From contig NZ_LMPF01000024.1 of NCBI RefSeq assembly GCF_001424345.1, forward strand, positions 1-64,000: a stretch of 64,000 bases of DNA, written 5' to 3'. Source of the DNA: Burkholderia sp. Leaf177. Lineage in GTDB: Bacteria > Pseudomonadota > Gammaproteobacteria > Burkholderiales > Burkholderiaceae. Every line of letters starts with the position of its first letter. Positions within the stretch are counted from its first letter, which is position 1. The position numbers and the translations under genes are program-made. This document shows positions 9,133-18,188 of the stretch, one piece after another. Below the pieces are notes generated by a model. That model searched no databases, was not told where the DNA came from, and saw only the letters and a list, made by a program, of their open reading frames with translations.

Positions 9133-10272
9133 TCAGCGCGGGCGGAAACCGTAAAGGCCGCCGTCGTGCGTCTGAATCACCAGCGTGTCGCCAGCCAGGA
9201 CCGGCGCAGCCGTGACCGCGCTGCCGTCGGTTTTCGCGCGACCGACAAATTCACCGTTGGTCGTGGAAAGGAAGTGCACAAACCCTTGATAATCGCCGAT
9301 CACAACGGCGCGGCCCAGGATAAACGGCACGCTGACCATGCGGTTTTTCAGCTTGTCGTTCTTCCACAGCGGGGTTCCGTCGATCACGCTGAACGCATTG
9401 ACCACCGACCAGTCATCGCCCGCGGCCACGACTTCGTTGTCCTGCGCAAGACCGCTGTCGCTCGAGAAGTTCTTTTCCCATTGCGGCCGGCCGGAGTTGG
9501 CATCGAAACAGCCGATACGACCCTGGAACGTCACCGCGCAGGTTTCGGATCCAACCAGCGTCGGTGCGCCGGTTACGTCGTTGATACGCTCGACTTCGGT
9601 CACACCTTTAGGAAACGATACCGGCGTCTGCCAGTAAGCATCGCCCGTTTGCAGGTTGATGGCAGCGAATGTGCCGCCCGGGAAACCCGCCAGGATCGCC
9701 TGCGACGCAGCGAACGTCATGCCGGCCGCCACGCGCAAATTGAGCGGCACGGCGCGCGCCTGGAACATCCACTTTTGTTCGCCGGTTTGCGAATTGAACG
9801 CGACGATCTTGCCGTCGATAGTCCGGACAACCACGAGGTCGTTACCCACGAGCGGCGGCGAGATGATTTCGCCAGGCGCCGTGGCCGTCCACAATTGCTT
9901 GCCGTCGGGTCCGAGCACGTACACATTGCCCTTCAAGCCGCCAACCGCTGTCAGGTTGCCGTCGCTGCCCACGCCCGCCGACAGATCGTCCTTGAGCTTG
10001 ATGCGCCACACGTCCTGACCGGTTTTCGAATCGATCTTCGCGACCGTGCCGTTCGCGCCTGCCGCGTACACGGCGTCGCCGATTGCAACCGGCGAGAACA
10101 GATAGCGCCCGGCCTTGCCGACGCTCGCCTTCCATGCCTGCTCCACGTTCAGAACGGGCTTGATCTCGACAAGCGGAGTCGGCGCCCGGCGTTCGTCCTT
10201 GGTGGCACAGGCCGTGAGCATGACCGACATCGCGCAGGCGAGCGGCAGAGCGTAGCGTTTCAGAAAATTCAT
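9133..10272 (-). CDS. bamB: Outer-membrane assembly lipoprotein BamB
   Basis: Beta-propeller lipoprotein of the BAM complex that inserts beta-barrel proteins into the outer membrane. 380 residues from ATG 10272 (MNFLKRYALPLACAMSVMLTAC); the lipobox LTAC puts the lipidated cysteine at residue 22. Repeated PQQ-like blades are visible (AKIDSKTGQDVWRIKL, AFNSQTGEQKWMFQ, CFDANSGRPQWEKNF). An upstream in-frame ATG at 10287 would also leave the lipobox intact. It sits in the conserved hisS-yfgM-bamB-der order. Confidence 0.95.
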   Translation of the reverse strand: MNFLKRYALPLACAMSVMLTACATKDERRAPTPLVEIKPVLNVEQAWKASVGKAGRYLFSPVAIGDAVYAAGANGTVAKIDSKTGQDVWRIKLKDDLSAGVGSDGNLTAVGGLKGNVYVLGPDGKQLWTATAPGEIISPPLVGNDLVVVRTIDGKIVAFNSQTGEQKWMFQARAVPLNLRVAAGMTFAASQAILAGFPGGTFAAINLQTGDAYWQTPVSFPKGVTEVERINDVTGAPTLVGSETCAVTFQGRIGCFDANSGRPQWEKNFSSDSGLAQDNEVVAAGDDWSVVNAFSVIDGTPLWKNDKLKNRMVSVPFILGRAVVIGDYQGFVHFLSTTNGEFVGRAKTDGSAVTAAPVLAGDTLVIQTHDGGLYGFRPR

Positions 10273-10432
10273 CGGTGGACGCAACATGGAGAAAATGAAA
10301 TCGGTTGATCGGTGTGCGGTGAAACTCAGGACTGTCAGGTCCAACCGCCAAGAACCCGCGACTTTAACTCAGCGAGCGCCGCGCGAGCATAAACACAGTG
10401 CTGCCGCGCCGTGCATTTCGGCACGAGCAGCG

Positions 10433-11062
10433 TTAGCCGCCAAGCGCATCGAGCTTGAATTGAATCAGCTGGCGTGCCGACGAGTCAGACTGCGGCAACG
10501 AGCCAAGCGCCAGTTTATAGGCCGCGCGGGCGTCGTCGCGCTTGCCTTGTGCCGCCAGCAAATCACCACGACGATCCGATACGACGCCCTTGAACGCGTC
10601 GATGGGTTCGTCGGCGAGAACTTTCAGGCCGGCGTCGTAGGCTTTTTCGTCGAGGAGAATCAGCGACAGCCGCAATTTCGCGATCTGCTTGTATTCAGCG
10701 TCCTTGGCGTGTTCGACTGCCCACTGCAACTGGGCTTTAGCACCTTCGCTGTCGCCGCTCATGTACAGGGACTTGGCTGCGGCGAGCGCGGTCATCTGCG
10801 CATACGCGGTGCCGCCGAACTTGTCTTCCATGTCCGACGAGACGCGCGTGATCAAAGGCTTGTCACCCGCCGTCACTGCCTGCTGGACCTGATCGTAGAG
10901 TACGGCGGCTTCGGCAGCTTGCCTGCGTTGCCAGAAATTCCAGCCGTTCCAGCCTGCCGCGACCACGAGCACCGCGAGCACGATCCAGGTCGTGGAGTTG
11001 CCCCATTTGGCCCACCAGGCCTTCAGATTTTCAAGTGACTCTTGTTCTTCGTGATAGCTCAT
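10433..11062 (-). CDS. YfgM-like ancillary SecYEG translocon protein (TPR)
   Basis: Inner-membrane protein with a periplasmic tetratricopeptide domain; its E. coli counterpart YfgM associates with SecYEG and PpiD and helps periplasmic chaperones. 209 residues: a short cytoplasmic N-terminus (MSYHEEQESLENLKAWW), one membrane helix at about residues 24-42, then alpha-helical TPR repeats up to the end (AAYKLALGSLPQSDSSARQLIQFKLDALG). It lies between hisS and bamB as in most proteobacteria, with 160 bases before bamB. Confidence 0.9.
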   Translation of the reverse strand: MSYHEEQESLENLKAWWAKWGNSTTWIVLAVLVVAAGWNGWNFWQRRQAAEAAVLYDQVQQAVTAGDKPLITRVSSDMEDKFGGTAYAQMTALAAAKSLYMSGDSEGAKAQLQWAVEHAKDAEYKQIAKLRLSLILLDEKAYDAGLKVLADEPIDAFKGVVSDRRGDLLAAQGKRDDARAAYKLALGSLPQSDSSARQLIQFKLDALGG

Positions 11063-11162
11063 GCCCAGCGTATTCCTTGACTACTTTTGTGTTCGCGTGC
11101 AATGCCGCGCGCCATTGTTGCGGGCCGTCACACGGGGGTTTCCGCGCGACACAGCCGGACAA

Positions 11163-12509
11163 TCAGTCGGCGCTGTCGTCGGCGGTTGCCACCATCGCAT
11201 TGATTAGAAATTCGGTCAAGTCTTCCACAGGCACGGTGGCCTGCTCGTTCTTTTGACCCGTAGACTCAAGCGATGAAGTCCGCAATGGTTTCACGCCGAC
11301 CATGCCTTGCGCGAGTTCGTTTTCGCCGAGAATGACCGCGAATGCCGCACCGCTCGCATCGGCTTTTTTCATTTGCGACTTGAAGCTTGCCGCTGCGCCG
11401 TCCGGGCTGCAATGGAGGATGACGTCGAGACCGGTGTCGCGCAAACGCTCGGCGATAATGAACGCCTGCTCCGCCGCCGCTTCGCCCTGATGCACGACGT
11501 AGATGTCCGTGCCTTCCGGCGCCGGCACGAGATTCTCTTCTTTCAGCAATTCCAGAATCCGTTCAACGCCCATTGCCCAGCCGCACGCCGCCGCCGCTTT
11601 TCCGCCAAGCTGTTCGATCAGCGGATCATAGCGACCGCCGCCTGCAACCGTTCCTTGCGAACCGAGCTTGTCGGTCACCCACTCGAACACGGTGAGGTTG
11701 TAATAATCGAGACCGCGAACGAGACGCGGATTGATCGTGAACGGCACATTGTTCGCCTTCAGCAAACGCTGAACGCCTTCAAAGTGCGCAAGCGATTCCG
11801 GCCCGAGAAAGTCGACAAGCTTCGGCGCGTTCTGTGCGATTTCCTGCATGGCCGGATTTTTCGTATCGAGCACGCGCAACGGGTTCGTGTAGAGGCGGCG
11901 TTTCGCTTCTTCATCGAGTGCGTCGACATGTTGCTCGAGATACGCGATCAATTCCTTTCGGTGCTCGGCTCGCTCTTCCGGCTGGCCGAGCGAATTGAGT
12001 TCGAGACGGATGCCGGTCAGCCCAAGATCGTCCCACAGGCGCTGGCACATCATGATGATTTCAGCATCGGTATCCGGACCCGCAAATCCCAGGGCTTCCA
12101 CACCGACCTGATGAAACTGCCGGTAACGCCCGCGCTGCGGACGCTCGTGACGGAACATGGGACCGACGTACCACAGGCGCTTCGGGCCGTCGTACAGAAG
12201 ATTGTGTTCAATCGTCGCGCGCACCACCGCAGCCGTGTTCTCGGGGCGCAGCGTCAACTGCTCGCCGTTGAGCGCGTCGGTGAAGCTATACATTTCCTTC
12301 TCGACAATGTCCGTCACTTCGCCAATTCCGCGCGTGAACAGTTGCGTGTGCTCGAGAATTGGCGTGCGGATCTGCTGGTAGCCGTAGGCACGCAGCATCG
12401 ACTTGACGGTACTTTCGAAGAATTCGTACAACGCGGCATGTTCCGGCAGGATGTCATTCATGCCCTTCACGCCGCTTAGCTTTTCAAGCTTTTTCTTGAC
12501 TTCAGTCAT
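11163..12509 (-). CDS. hisS: Histidyl-tRNA synthetase
   Basis: Charges tRNA-His with histidine. The 448-residue class II synthetase shows motif 2 (MFRHERPQRGRYRQFHQ, residues ~112-130), the histidine-binding signature LVRGLDYYNLTVFEW, and motif 3 in the GWAMGVERILEL stretch, followed by the anticodon-binding domain. ATG 12509 gives MTEVKKKLEKLSGVKGMNDILP, the usual start. It lies only 6 bases after the ispG stop, so the two are almost certainly one message. The protein has a C-terminal tail of about 25 residues beyond the conserved domain. Confidence 0.98.
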   Translation of the reverse strand: MTEVKKKLEKLSGVKGMNDILPEHAALYEFFESTVKSMLRAYGYQQIRTPILEHTQLFTRGIGEVTDIVEKEMYSFTDALNGEQLTLRPENTAAVVRATIEHNLLYDGPKRLWYVGPMFRHERPQRGRYRQFHQVGVEALGFAGPDTDAEIIMMCQRLWDDLGLTGIRLELNSLGQPEERAEHRKELIAYLEQHVDALDEEAKRRLYTNPLRVLDTKNPAMQEIAQNAPKLVDFLGPESLAHFEGVQRLLKANNVPFTINPRLVRGLDYYNLTVFEWVTDKLGSQGTVAGGGRYDPLIEQLGGKAAAACGWAMGVERILELLKEENLVPAPEGTDIYVVHQGEAAAEQAFIIAERLRDTGLDVILHCSPDGAAASFKSQMKKADASGAAFAVILGENELAQGMVGVKPLRTSSLESTGQKNEQATVPVEDLTEFLINAMVATADDSAD

Positions 12510-12515
12510 CTGTCT

Positions 12516-13835
12516 TTAGATTGTTTCTGCCTGCGCGGTTTCGCGCTTGCCGTAAGTCCGCGTGACGTACTCGCTGACGATTTGCTGGAATTCCTGGGCG
12601 ATATGTTCGCCGCGCAGCGTCTTGACCTTCACGCCGTCGATAAACACCGGCGCCGCTGGATTCTCACCCGAACCAGGCAAGCTGATGCCGATATTCGCCT
12701 GCTTCGATTCACCCGGCCCGTTCACGATGCAACCCATCACCGCGACGTGCATCTTCTCGACGCCCGGGAACTGATCGCGCCAAACGGGCATTTCGTTGCG
12801 CAGATATGTCTGAATCTGCGATGCCAGTTCCTGGAACAACGTGCTGGTAGTGCGTCCGCAACCGGGGCAAGCGATGACCATCGGCGTGAACGAGCGAAGG
12901 CCCATGGTCTGCAGGATTTCCTGCCCGACGATCACTTCGCCGGTCCGCGCGCCGCCCGGCTCAGGCGTCAGTGAAATCCGGATGGTGTCGCCGATGCCTT
13001 CCTGCAACAGCACCGACAACGCCGCCGTCGATGCCACAATGCCCTTCGAACCCATTCCCGCTTCGGTCAGCCCGAGATGCAGCGCGAAGCTGCAACGCTT
13101 TGCCAGTTCGCGATAAACCGCGATCAGGTCCTGCACGCCGCTGACCTTGCACGACAAGATGATCTGATCGCGCCGCAAGCCAAGTTCGACCGCGCGTTCC
13201 GCCGAGCCGATCGCCGATTGAATCAGCGCTTCGTACATCACGCTTTGCGCTTCCCACGGGGTTGATCGCGCCGCGTTCTCGTCCATCATGCGCGCGAGCA
13301 GATCCTGATCGAGACTGCCCCAGTTCACGCCGATCCGAACCGGTTTGTCATAACGTGCGGCTGCTTCGATCATCTGCGCAAACTGGGTGTCGCGTTTTGC
13401 CCCGGCTCCCACGTTGCCCGGATTAATCCGATATTTCGACAACGCTTCCGCACATGCGGGATAGTCGCGCAGCAGCGTATGGCCGTTGTAGTGAAAATCG
13501 CCGACGAGCGGAACCGTGACGCCCATCCTGTCGAGCTGTTCGCGCACCGCCGGAACCGCCGCTGCCGCCTCGGGCGTGTTTACGGTGATCCGAACCAGCT
13601 CCGATCCGGCTTGCGCCAGTTCCTTGATCTGGATTGCCGTGCCGATCGCGTCCGCGGTGTCGGTATTGGTCATCGACTGAACACGCACCGGCGAATCTCC
13701 GCCGATGGTGACGAGCTGGCCGCCCCAGCGAACATCGACGGCATGCGACGACCGTCGTTTCAACGATCCGCCGAAAACGGGTTCCGACGAACAAATCTTG
13801 CTTTGGATTAGAGGTTGTTGAGCTTCGGATTGCAT
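12516..13835 (-). CDS. ispG: 4-hydroxy-3-methylbut-2-enyl diphosphate synthase (GcpE)
   Basis: Iron-sulfur enzyme of the MEP pathway that reduces MEcPP to HMBPP for isoprenoid synthesis. 439 residues with an N-terminal TIM barrel (VRVQSMTNTDTADAIGT) and the C-terminal cluster domain with CPGCGRTTSTLFQ plus the later cysteine in GCIVNGPGES that completes the [4Fe-4S] site. It has the longer form of the domain linker seen in beta-proteobacteria. Start ATG is at 13835. A 216-base gap with a strong hairpin lies upstream, before rodZ. Confidence 0.97.
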   Translation of the reverse strand: MQSEAQQPLIQSKICSSEPVFGGSLKRRSSHAVDVRWGGQLVTIGGDSPVRVQSMTNTDTADAIGTAIQIKELAQAGSELVRITVNTPEAAAAVPAVREQLDRMGVTVPLVGDFHYNGHTLLRDYPACAEALSKYRINPGNVGAGAKRDTQFAQMIEAAARYDKPVRIGVNWGSLDQDLLARMMDENAARSTPWEAQSVMYEALIQSAIGSAERAVELGLRRDQIILSCKVSGVQDLIAVYRELAKRCSFALHLGLTEAGMGSKGIVASTAALSVLLQEGIGDTIRISLTPEPGGARTGEVIVGQEILQTMGLRSFTPMVIACPGCGRTTSTLFQELASQIQTYLRNEMPVWRDQFPGVEKMHVAVMGCIVNGPGESKQANIGISLPGSGENPAAPVFIDGVKVKTLRGEHIAQEFQQIVSEYVTRTYGKRETAQAETI

Positions 13836-14010
13836 CTAAGTGACCCTCTGCGTTGCCGGATGCCGCACGGAGACGCGTTTCTGGAATGAATGAGACTCAA
13901 GGACAAGGACCGGCGTTTGACAATTTGCAACGCCGAAGCGAAATCTTCGCACGATTTCGTGTCAAGCCTTCGGACCGAGGTGAAACGCCACGATCCGGTG
14001 CGGGTTATTG

Positions 14011-14042
14011 CGAGAGCTCCGACATACGTGCGGGAGCTCTCG
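14011..14042. repeat. Strong 10-bp hairpin between rodZ and ispG
   Basis: CGAGAGCTCC (14011-14020) and GGAGCTCTCG (14033-14042) form a perfect 10-base-pair stem with a 12-base loop, starting 9 bases beyond the rodZ stop. It is not followed by a T-run in the direction of transcription, so it is not a standard intrinsic terminator. It could stabilise the rodZ message end or modulate read-through into ispG. Confidence 0.6.
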
Positions 14043-14051
14043 AAGTCAGCA

Positions 14052-15212
14052 TCAAGGCAGTGAAAAACGCGCGACATTTCCCTTGGCCGGTCCGAACTTC
14101 GCGGCTTCGACTGGTTGCCCGTCGAACGTCAGCGAGTCGAGACCCGCGCGGTTGCCGATCGTGATCTTGAATGGCGCCTCACCCGCAACCCGCTGTACCG
14201 AATCGGCCTTCACCAAGCCGGAAAACACTTCCTTGCCATCCTTTTGACGCACGCTGAACCAGCTGTCGGCCGCGACCTTCAACTCGAGCGTATTCGAACC
14301 GGTGCCAACAGCGGCCGCGATAGATGCGGGCACCGGCGCTTCAGGCTTGGCCGCATTGGTCAGCGGAACTGCGGCAGGAACGCTCGCGCCCTTGGCGGCG
14401 GCGCCCTGCACCGCTGAAATAGTCGATGAAGACGCCGGAAGCGCATTCGTGCCCAACGGACTTGGCATTGGCTGAGCGCCGGCTTGCTGCGTGGTCGGAC
14501 TATTGGTTGCTGCGCTGCTGGCTGCGGCATTGTCGCCGGGTACGACCGAACCTGCGTTCGAGCTAGATTCGTCCGATGAAGTCACGGATGAACTCGTGCT
14601 CGTTTCGCCGCCCGCCGATTGACCTGCCCCATTGGCACTTGCTTTCAGCCGGGCGAGCCACGCAGCTGAGTCGCCGCCGGTGTGCCACATTGCAAGCGCG
14701 ATCACCGCAACGACCACGGCTGCTACGCCCCAGAGCCAAGACCGGCGCTTCGGCGAACTTCCGAGCGGTACCGAGACGCGGCCGCGCGGCAAGCCCGCAC
14801 CGGACGACGCCGGCAACGACAAATTCTGCTCTACCGGACCGCTAGCCTGACGAAGGGCGGCCGTGAATGGCGCCGGGTCGGCGCCCATGATTTTTGCGTA
14901 GCTGCGCACAATGCCAGCCGCGAAGTTCCGGTCTGGAAAGAGGCTGAGATCACCGTTTTCGAGTGCGCGCAGCTTTTGCGGGGATACTTTCAACCGTGCG
15001 GAGACGTCATCGAGAGACCAGTTTTTCGCTTCGCGAAGCTGCGTCAGACGCGCGCCTACCGCGGCGACCGATTCAAGATTCGCACCCTGGATTGCGCCCG
15101 GTGCTGCGCTCGCGACGCGCTCCGGCTGGCTTCCTGATAAAGCTCCGGCCTGACCGCCCGACTGGCCACCTTTATGAGCGCCAAAAGGCGTCGGGTGCTG
15201 CGGCTCACTCAT
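14052..15212 (-). CDS. rodZ: RodZ-like cytoskeletal/cell-shape protein (helix-turn-helix, DUF4115)
   Basis: Inner-membrane protein that links MreB to the cell-wall machinery. 386 residues: an Ala/Gly-rich N-terminus, a Cro/CI-like helix-turn-helix (about residues 50-115, LREAKNWSLDDVSARLKVSPQ), one membrane helix near residues 158-176 (LWGVAAVVVAVIALAMW), a long Ser/Thr/Ala-rich periplasmic linker, and a C-terminal DUF4115 beta domain (DSWFSVRQKDGKEVFSG). AGGA upstream of ATG 15212 supports the start. In E. coli the order is rlmN-rodZ-ispG, as here; a pilF/pilW gene often found between rlmN and rodZ in related bacteria is absent. Confidence 0.9.
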   Translation of the reverse strand: MSEPQHPTPFGAHKGGQSGGQAGALSGSQPERVASAAPGAIQGANLESVAAVGARLTQLREAKNWSLDDVSARLKVSPQKLRALENGDLSLFPDRNFAAGIVRSYAKIMGADPAPFTAALRQASGPVEQNLSLPASSGAGLPRGRVSVPLGSSPKRRSWLWGVAAVVVAVIALAMWHTGGDSAAWLARLKASANGAGQSAGGETSTSSSVTSSDESSSNAGSVVPGDNAAASSAATNSPTTQQAGAQPMPSPLGTNALPASSSTISAVQGAAAKGASVPAAVPLTNAAKPEAPVPASIAAAVGTGSNTLELKVAADSWFSVRQKDGKEVFSGLVKADSVQRVAGEAPFKITIGNRAGLDSLTFDGQPVEAAKFGPAKGNVARFSLP

Positions 15213-15444
15213 CCCAATTTCCTCGCATCGATTCTTTTTTGTCGCTGCTCAGCTTCGTTGCCAAGCACGGCATTACCGCACGGAATTGCCGCGCCGGCGT
15301 TGCAGACCGCTTTATAACAAAATGCACGGTGTTGTGCGCCGACTTTGATCGTTTATTGCCTATTATTCCGATTTCGCAACCTAATGACACGCATGAACCC
15401 GACCGCGTGTATGCAGCTTCACCGATTTTTTCACAGCAAGCCGC

Positions 15445-16587
15445 TCAAACAGCCCGGACCTCAATTATCTTGGATGATTTGCCCATACGCTGCGCAAGTC
15501 GAGTGCGGTCTTGGACTTCTCCTGCGAGTTGTCCGCAAGCTGCATCGATATCGTCTCCGCGGGTCTTGCGTACCGTGGTCACAACACCGGCGTCCAACAG
15601 TACCTCCGCGAAACGCTTGATCTGTTCATGACCCGAACGCTTCAATCCGGATTCGGGAAACGGATTGAACGGGATCAAATTGAATTTGCACGGCACGTCA
15701 CGCGTCAGCGCAACGAGCTCACGCGCTTGCACTTCGCTGTCGTTCACGCCGTCGAGCATGCAGTACTCGAACGTAATGAAATCGCGCGGCGCCACTTTCA
15801 AATAGCGCTGGCACGCGGCCATCAGTTCGCGCAACGGATATTTCTTGTTCAGCGGCACCAGCATGTCGCGAAGTGCATCACTTGGAGCGTGCAGCGAAAC
15901 CGCGAGTGCTACTGGCAGGTCGGCGCCGAGCCGATCCATCATGGGGACGACACCCGAGGTCGACAAAGTCACGCGACGACGCGATAAACCATACGCGTTG
16001 TCGTCAAGCATCAGGCGCATGGCGGGCACCACGGCGTCGTAATTGAGCAATGGCTCACCCATGCCCATCATCACGACGTTGGTCACTACCCGATCGGCCT
16101 TGCCATTGTTCGGCAAGCCGTAGGTACTGCTTTTCGACGCACGCAGCGCAAATTCCGCCATTCTCAACTGGCCGATGATTTCGCCCGTGCTCAGATTGCG
16201 CGAGAAACCTTGTTTGCCGGTCGAGCAAAACCGGCAATTGACGGCGCAGCCCGCCTGCGATGAAACGCAAAGCGTGCCGCGATTTTCTTCAGGAATGTAA
16301 ACAGTTTCGACCGCGTTGCTGTTCCCTACGTCGATCAGCCACTTGCGCGTGCCGTCGGTGGAAACGTGATCGCGAACGATGGCGGGCATATCCAGACTTG
16401 CCCGCCCCTTCAACTTTTCACGCAGCGACTTCGCCAGATCGGTCATGCCGTCGAAGTCGTCGACACCGAACTGATGTATCCAGCGCTGCAATTGCTTGGC
16501 GCGGAACGGCTTCTCCCCCAGGCTGCCGCAATAAGCGACGAGCCCGGCGGCATCGAGATCCAGAAGGTTGACGGTGGAAGCTGTCAT
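15445..16587 (-). CDS. rlmN: 23S rRNA A2503 / tRNA A37 C2-methyltransferase RlmN
   Basis: Radical-SAM enzyme that methylates carbon 2 of A2503 in 23S rRNA and of A37 in some tRNAs. 380 residues. The cluster motif CxxxCxxC is CAVNCRFC, and the second reactive cysteine near the C-terminus is in DDIDAACGQLAG. Start ATG 16587 gives MTASTVNLLDLDAAGL. It lies 107 bases after ndk, and 232 bases separate it from rodZ. Confidence 0.97.
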   Translation of the reverse strand: MTASTVNLLDLDAAGLVAYCGSLGEKPFRAKQLQRWIHQFGVDDFDGMTDLAKSLREKLKGRASLDMPAIVRDHVSTDGTRKWLIDVGNSNAVETVYIPEENRGTLCVSSQAGCAVNCRFCSTGKQGFSRNLSTGEIIGQLRMAEFALRASKSSTYGLPNNGKADRVVTNVVMMGMGEPLLNYDAVVPAMRLMLDDNAYGLSRRRVTLSTSGVVPMMDRLGADLPVALAVSLHAPSDALRDMLVPLNKKYPLRELMAACQRYLKVAPRDFITFEYCMLDGVNDSEVQARELVALTRDVPCKFNLIPFNPFPESGLKRSGHEQIKRFAEVLLDAGVVTTVRKTRGDDIDAACGQLAGEVQDRTRLAQRMGKSSKIIEVRAV

Positions 16588-16694
16588 TCGATTTGTGCCG
16601 TTTCCTGATGAACGAACCCGAAAGCGTTTAAGGACGCGCCGCTGTTCGCCATTCGGTTATTCGCGCCAGTCCTCTCGTTAAATCTACTACCGAA

Positions 16695-17120
16695 TTAACG
16701 CGAGTAGACGTTTACTTCGGGGAAGAAAAATGCGATTTCCTGACGCGCCGTTTCAGCCGCATCCGAACCATGCACTGCGTTGGCGTCGATGCTGTCCGCA
16801 AAGTCTGCGCGGATCGTACCTTTGTCAGCTTTTTTCGGATCCGTTGCACCCATCAGGTCACGGTTTTTCAGGATAGCGTTATCGCCTTCCAGCGCCTGGA
16901 TCATCACCGGGCCGGAGATCATGAATTCGACGAGATCCTTGAAGAACGGGCGTGCCGCGTGAACCGCGTAGAACTTTTCTGCGTCAGCACGCGACAGATG
17001 AACCATGCGAGCCGCGATCACCTTCAGGCCAGCTTGTTCGAAACGGCTGTAGATCTGACCGATCACATTCTTTGCCACTGCATCCGGTTTGATAATCGAC
17101 AGGGTGCGCTCGATCGCCAT
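16695..17120 (-). CDS. ndk: Nucleoside diphosphate kinase
   Basis: Transfers the gamma phosphate between nucleoside triphosphates and diphosphates through a phosphohistidine. 141 residues, the normal length; the catalytic histidine is H117 in NAVHGSDA. ATG 17120 (MAIERTLSIIKPDAV) is chosen over an in-frame ATG at 17132 because GGAG lies just upstream and the family starts here. First gene of the long minus-strand run, with its promoter in the gap shared with the divergent gene at 17414. Confidence 0.98.
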   Translation of the reverse strand: MAIERTLSIIKPDAVAKNVIGQIYSRFEQAGLKVIAARMVHLSRADAEKFYAVHAARPFFKDLVEFMISGPVMIQALEGDNAILKNRDLMGATDPKKADKGTIRADFADSIDANAVHGSDAAETARQEIAFFFPEVNVYSR

Positions 17121-17203
17121 GAAAAACTCCAAAAAATTAACGGGTTACGAATATAAAGAATCGACAATTGTAGCACGAAGCATTGTATGATTGCGATGGA
17201 AAC

Positions 17204-17219
17204 CTTACGGTATCGTAAG
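17204..17219. promoter_or_regulatory. Palindrome CTTACG-GTAT-CGTAAG in the ndk / Bax-inhibitor divergent gap
   Basis: A perfect 6-4-6 inverted repeat lies in the 293-base region between the divergent starts at 17120 and 17414. Its size and symmetry suit a dimeric regulator such as a TetR-type protein, but there is no regulator gene beside it and no T-run, so the assignment is open. The rest of the region is AT-richer and should hold promoters for both genes. Confidence 0.4.
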
Positions 17220-17413
17220 CATCCTGGCATACGGTCGTTACGAAATGCGCGGTAATTCTACTGACCGCAGCATCGCAGTGCAGCATCATTGAATTCGGCG
17301 CAATATACGCGCATATCGTGTCTATGAAGGCTCGCCACGCCGCAGCGTAAAATCAGTCGAGCCGGTATTTTTTGGAACAGTCGGCTTCACATAAGTTTAG
17401 GCAAGGAGAAATC

Positions 17414-18112
17414 ATGAACGAATCCCCCTACGGTTTTGGTCGTACTGGCAGCGTCACATCGTCCGAAACCCGGAACCGCGTACTACGTAACACATACTGG
17501 TTGCTCGCACTTTCCATGGTGCCAACCGTGCTCGGCGCGTGGGTCGGCGTCGCGACTGGCTTCTCGCTCTTCGCGGCAACCAGCCCGGCCATGAGTTTCA
17601 TCGCCTTCATGGCGATTGCGTTCGGCTTCATGTTTGCCATCGAGCGCACGAAGAACAGCAGCATGGGCGTGGTTGTCCTGCTCGGTTTCACGTTCTTCAT
17701 GGGACTGATGCTGTCGCGCCTGCTGAGTTTCATTCTCGGTTTTTCGAACGGACCGCAGCTCATCATGATGGCTTTTGGTGGCACGGGCGTAATCTTCGCG
17801 GCCATGGCGACCATTGCGACCGTGAGCAAGCGCGACTTTTCCGGGCTTGGCAAGTGGCTGTTCATGGGCGTGCTGGTGTTGCTGCTGGCCGCGTTTGCGA
17901 ACGTCTTTTTGCACCTTCCCGCGTTGATGCTGACCGTGTCCGTGCTCGCGATCGTGATTTTCTCGGCGTACATGCTATTCGACGTCCAGCGCGTCGTGAA
18001 CGGTGGCGAAACGAACTACATCAGCGCAGCGCTCGCGATTTATCTGGATTTGTACAACGTGTTCACGAACTTGCTTGCGCTGCTCGGTATTTTCGGCGGC
18101 AACCGGAACTGA
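17414..18112 (+). CDS. Bax inhibitor-1 / YccA family membrane protein
   Basis: A 232-residue protein with about seven membrane helices. Members such as E. coli YccA are substrates and modulators of the FtsH protease; others act as calcium or proton leak channels. ATG 17414 (MNESPYGFGRTGSV) is fixed by AAGGAGA 5 bases upstream; an earlier in-frame ATG at 17372 has no such site. Interestingly it lies near the hflK/hflC operon, whose products also modulate FtsH, but as an independent, oppositely oriented unit. Followed by a strong terminator. Confidence 0.9.
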   Translation: MNESPYGFGRTGSVTSSETRNRVLRNTYWLLALSMVPTVLGAWVGVATGFSLFAATSPAMSFIAFMAIAFGFMFAIERTKNSSMGVVVLLGFTFFMGLMLSRLLSFILGFSNGPQLIMMAFGGTGVIFAAMATIATVSKRDFSGLGKWLFMGVLVLLLAAFANVFLHLPALMLTVSVLAIVIFSAYMLFDVQRVVNGGETNYISAALAIYLDLYNVFTNLLALLGIFGGNRN

Positions 18113-18140
18113 TCCGGACAGCGAACGGGTTGTATCGATC

Positions 18141-18173
18141 AAAAAGCCGGCTTCTTTTGAGGCCGGCTTTTTT
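18141..18173. terminator. Bidirectional rho-independent terminator
   Basis: AAAAGCCGGC and GCCGGCTTTTTT arms enclose a short T-rich loop, giving a GC stem flanked by A and T runs. It sits between two convergent genes (Bax-inhibitor family, plus; rlmD, minus) and can serve both. Confidence 0.93.
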
Positions 18174-18188
18174 ATGTTCGCGGAGGAT

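Noticed and set aside
13808..14077. 89-codon minus-strand frame between rodZ and ispG
   Set aside because: Overlaps both neighbours, has no recognisable domain and no ribosome site.
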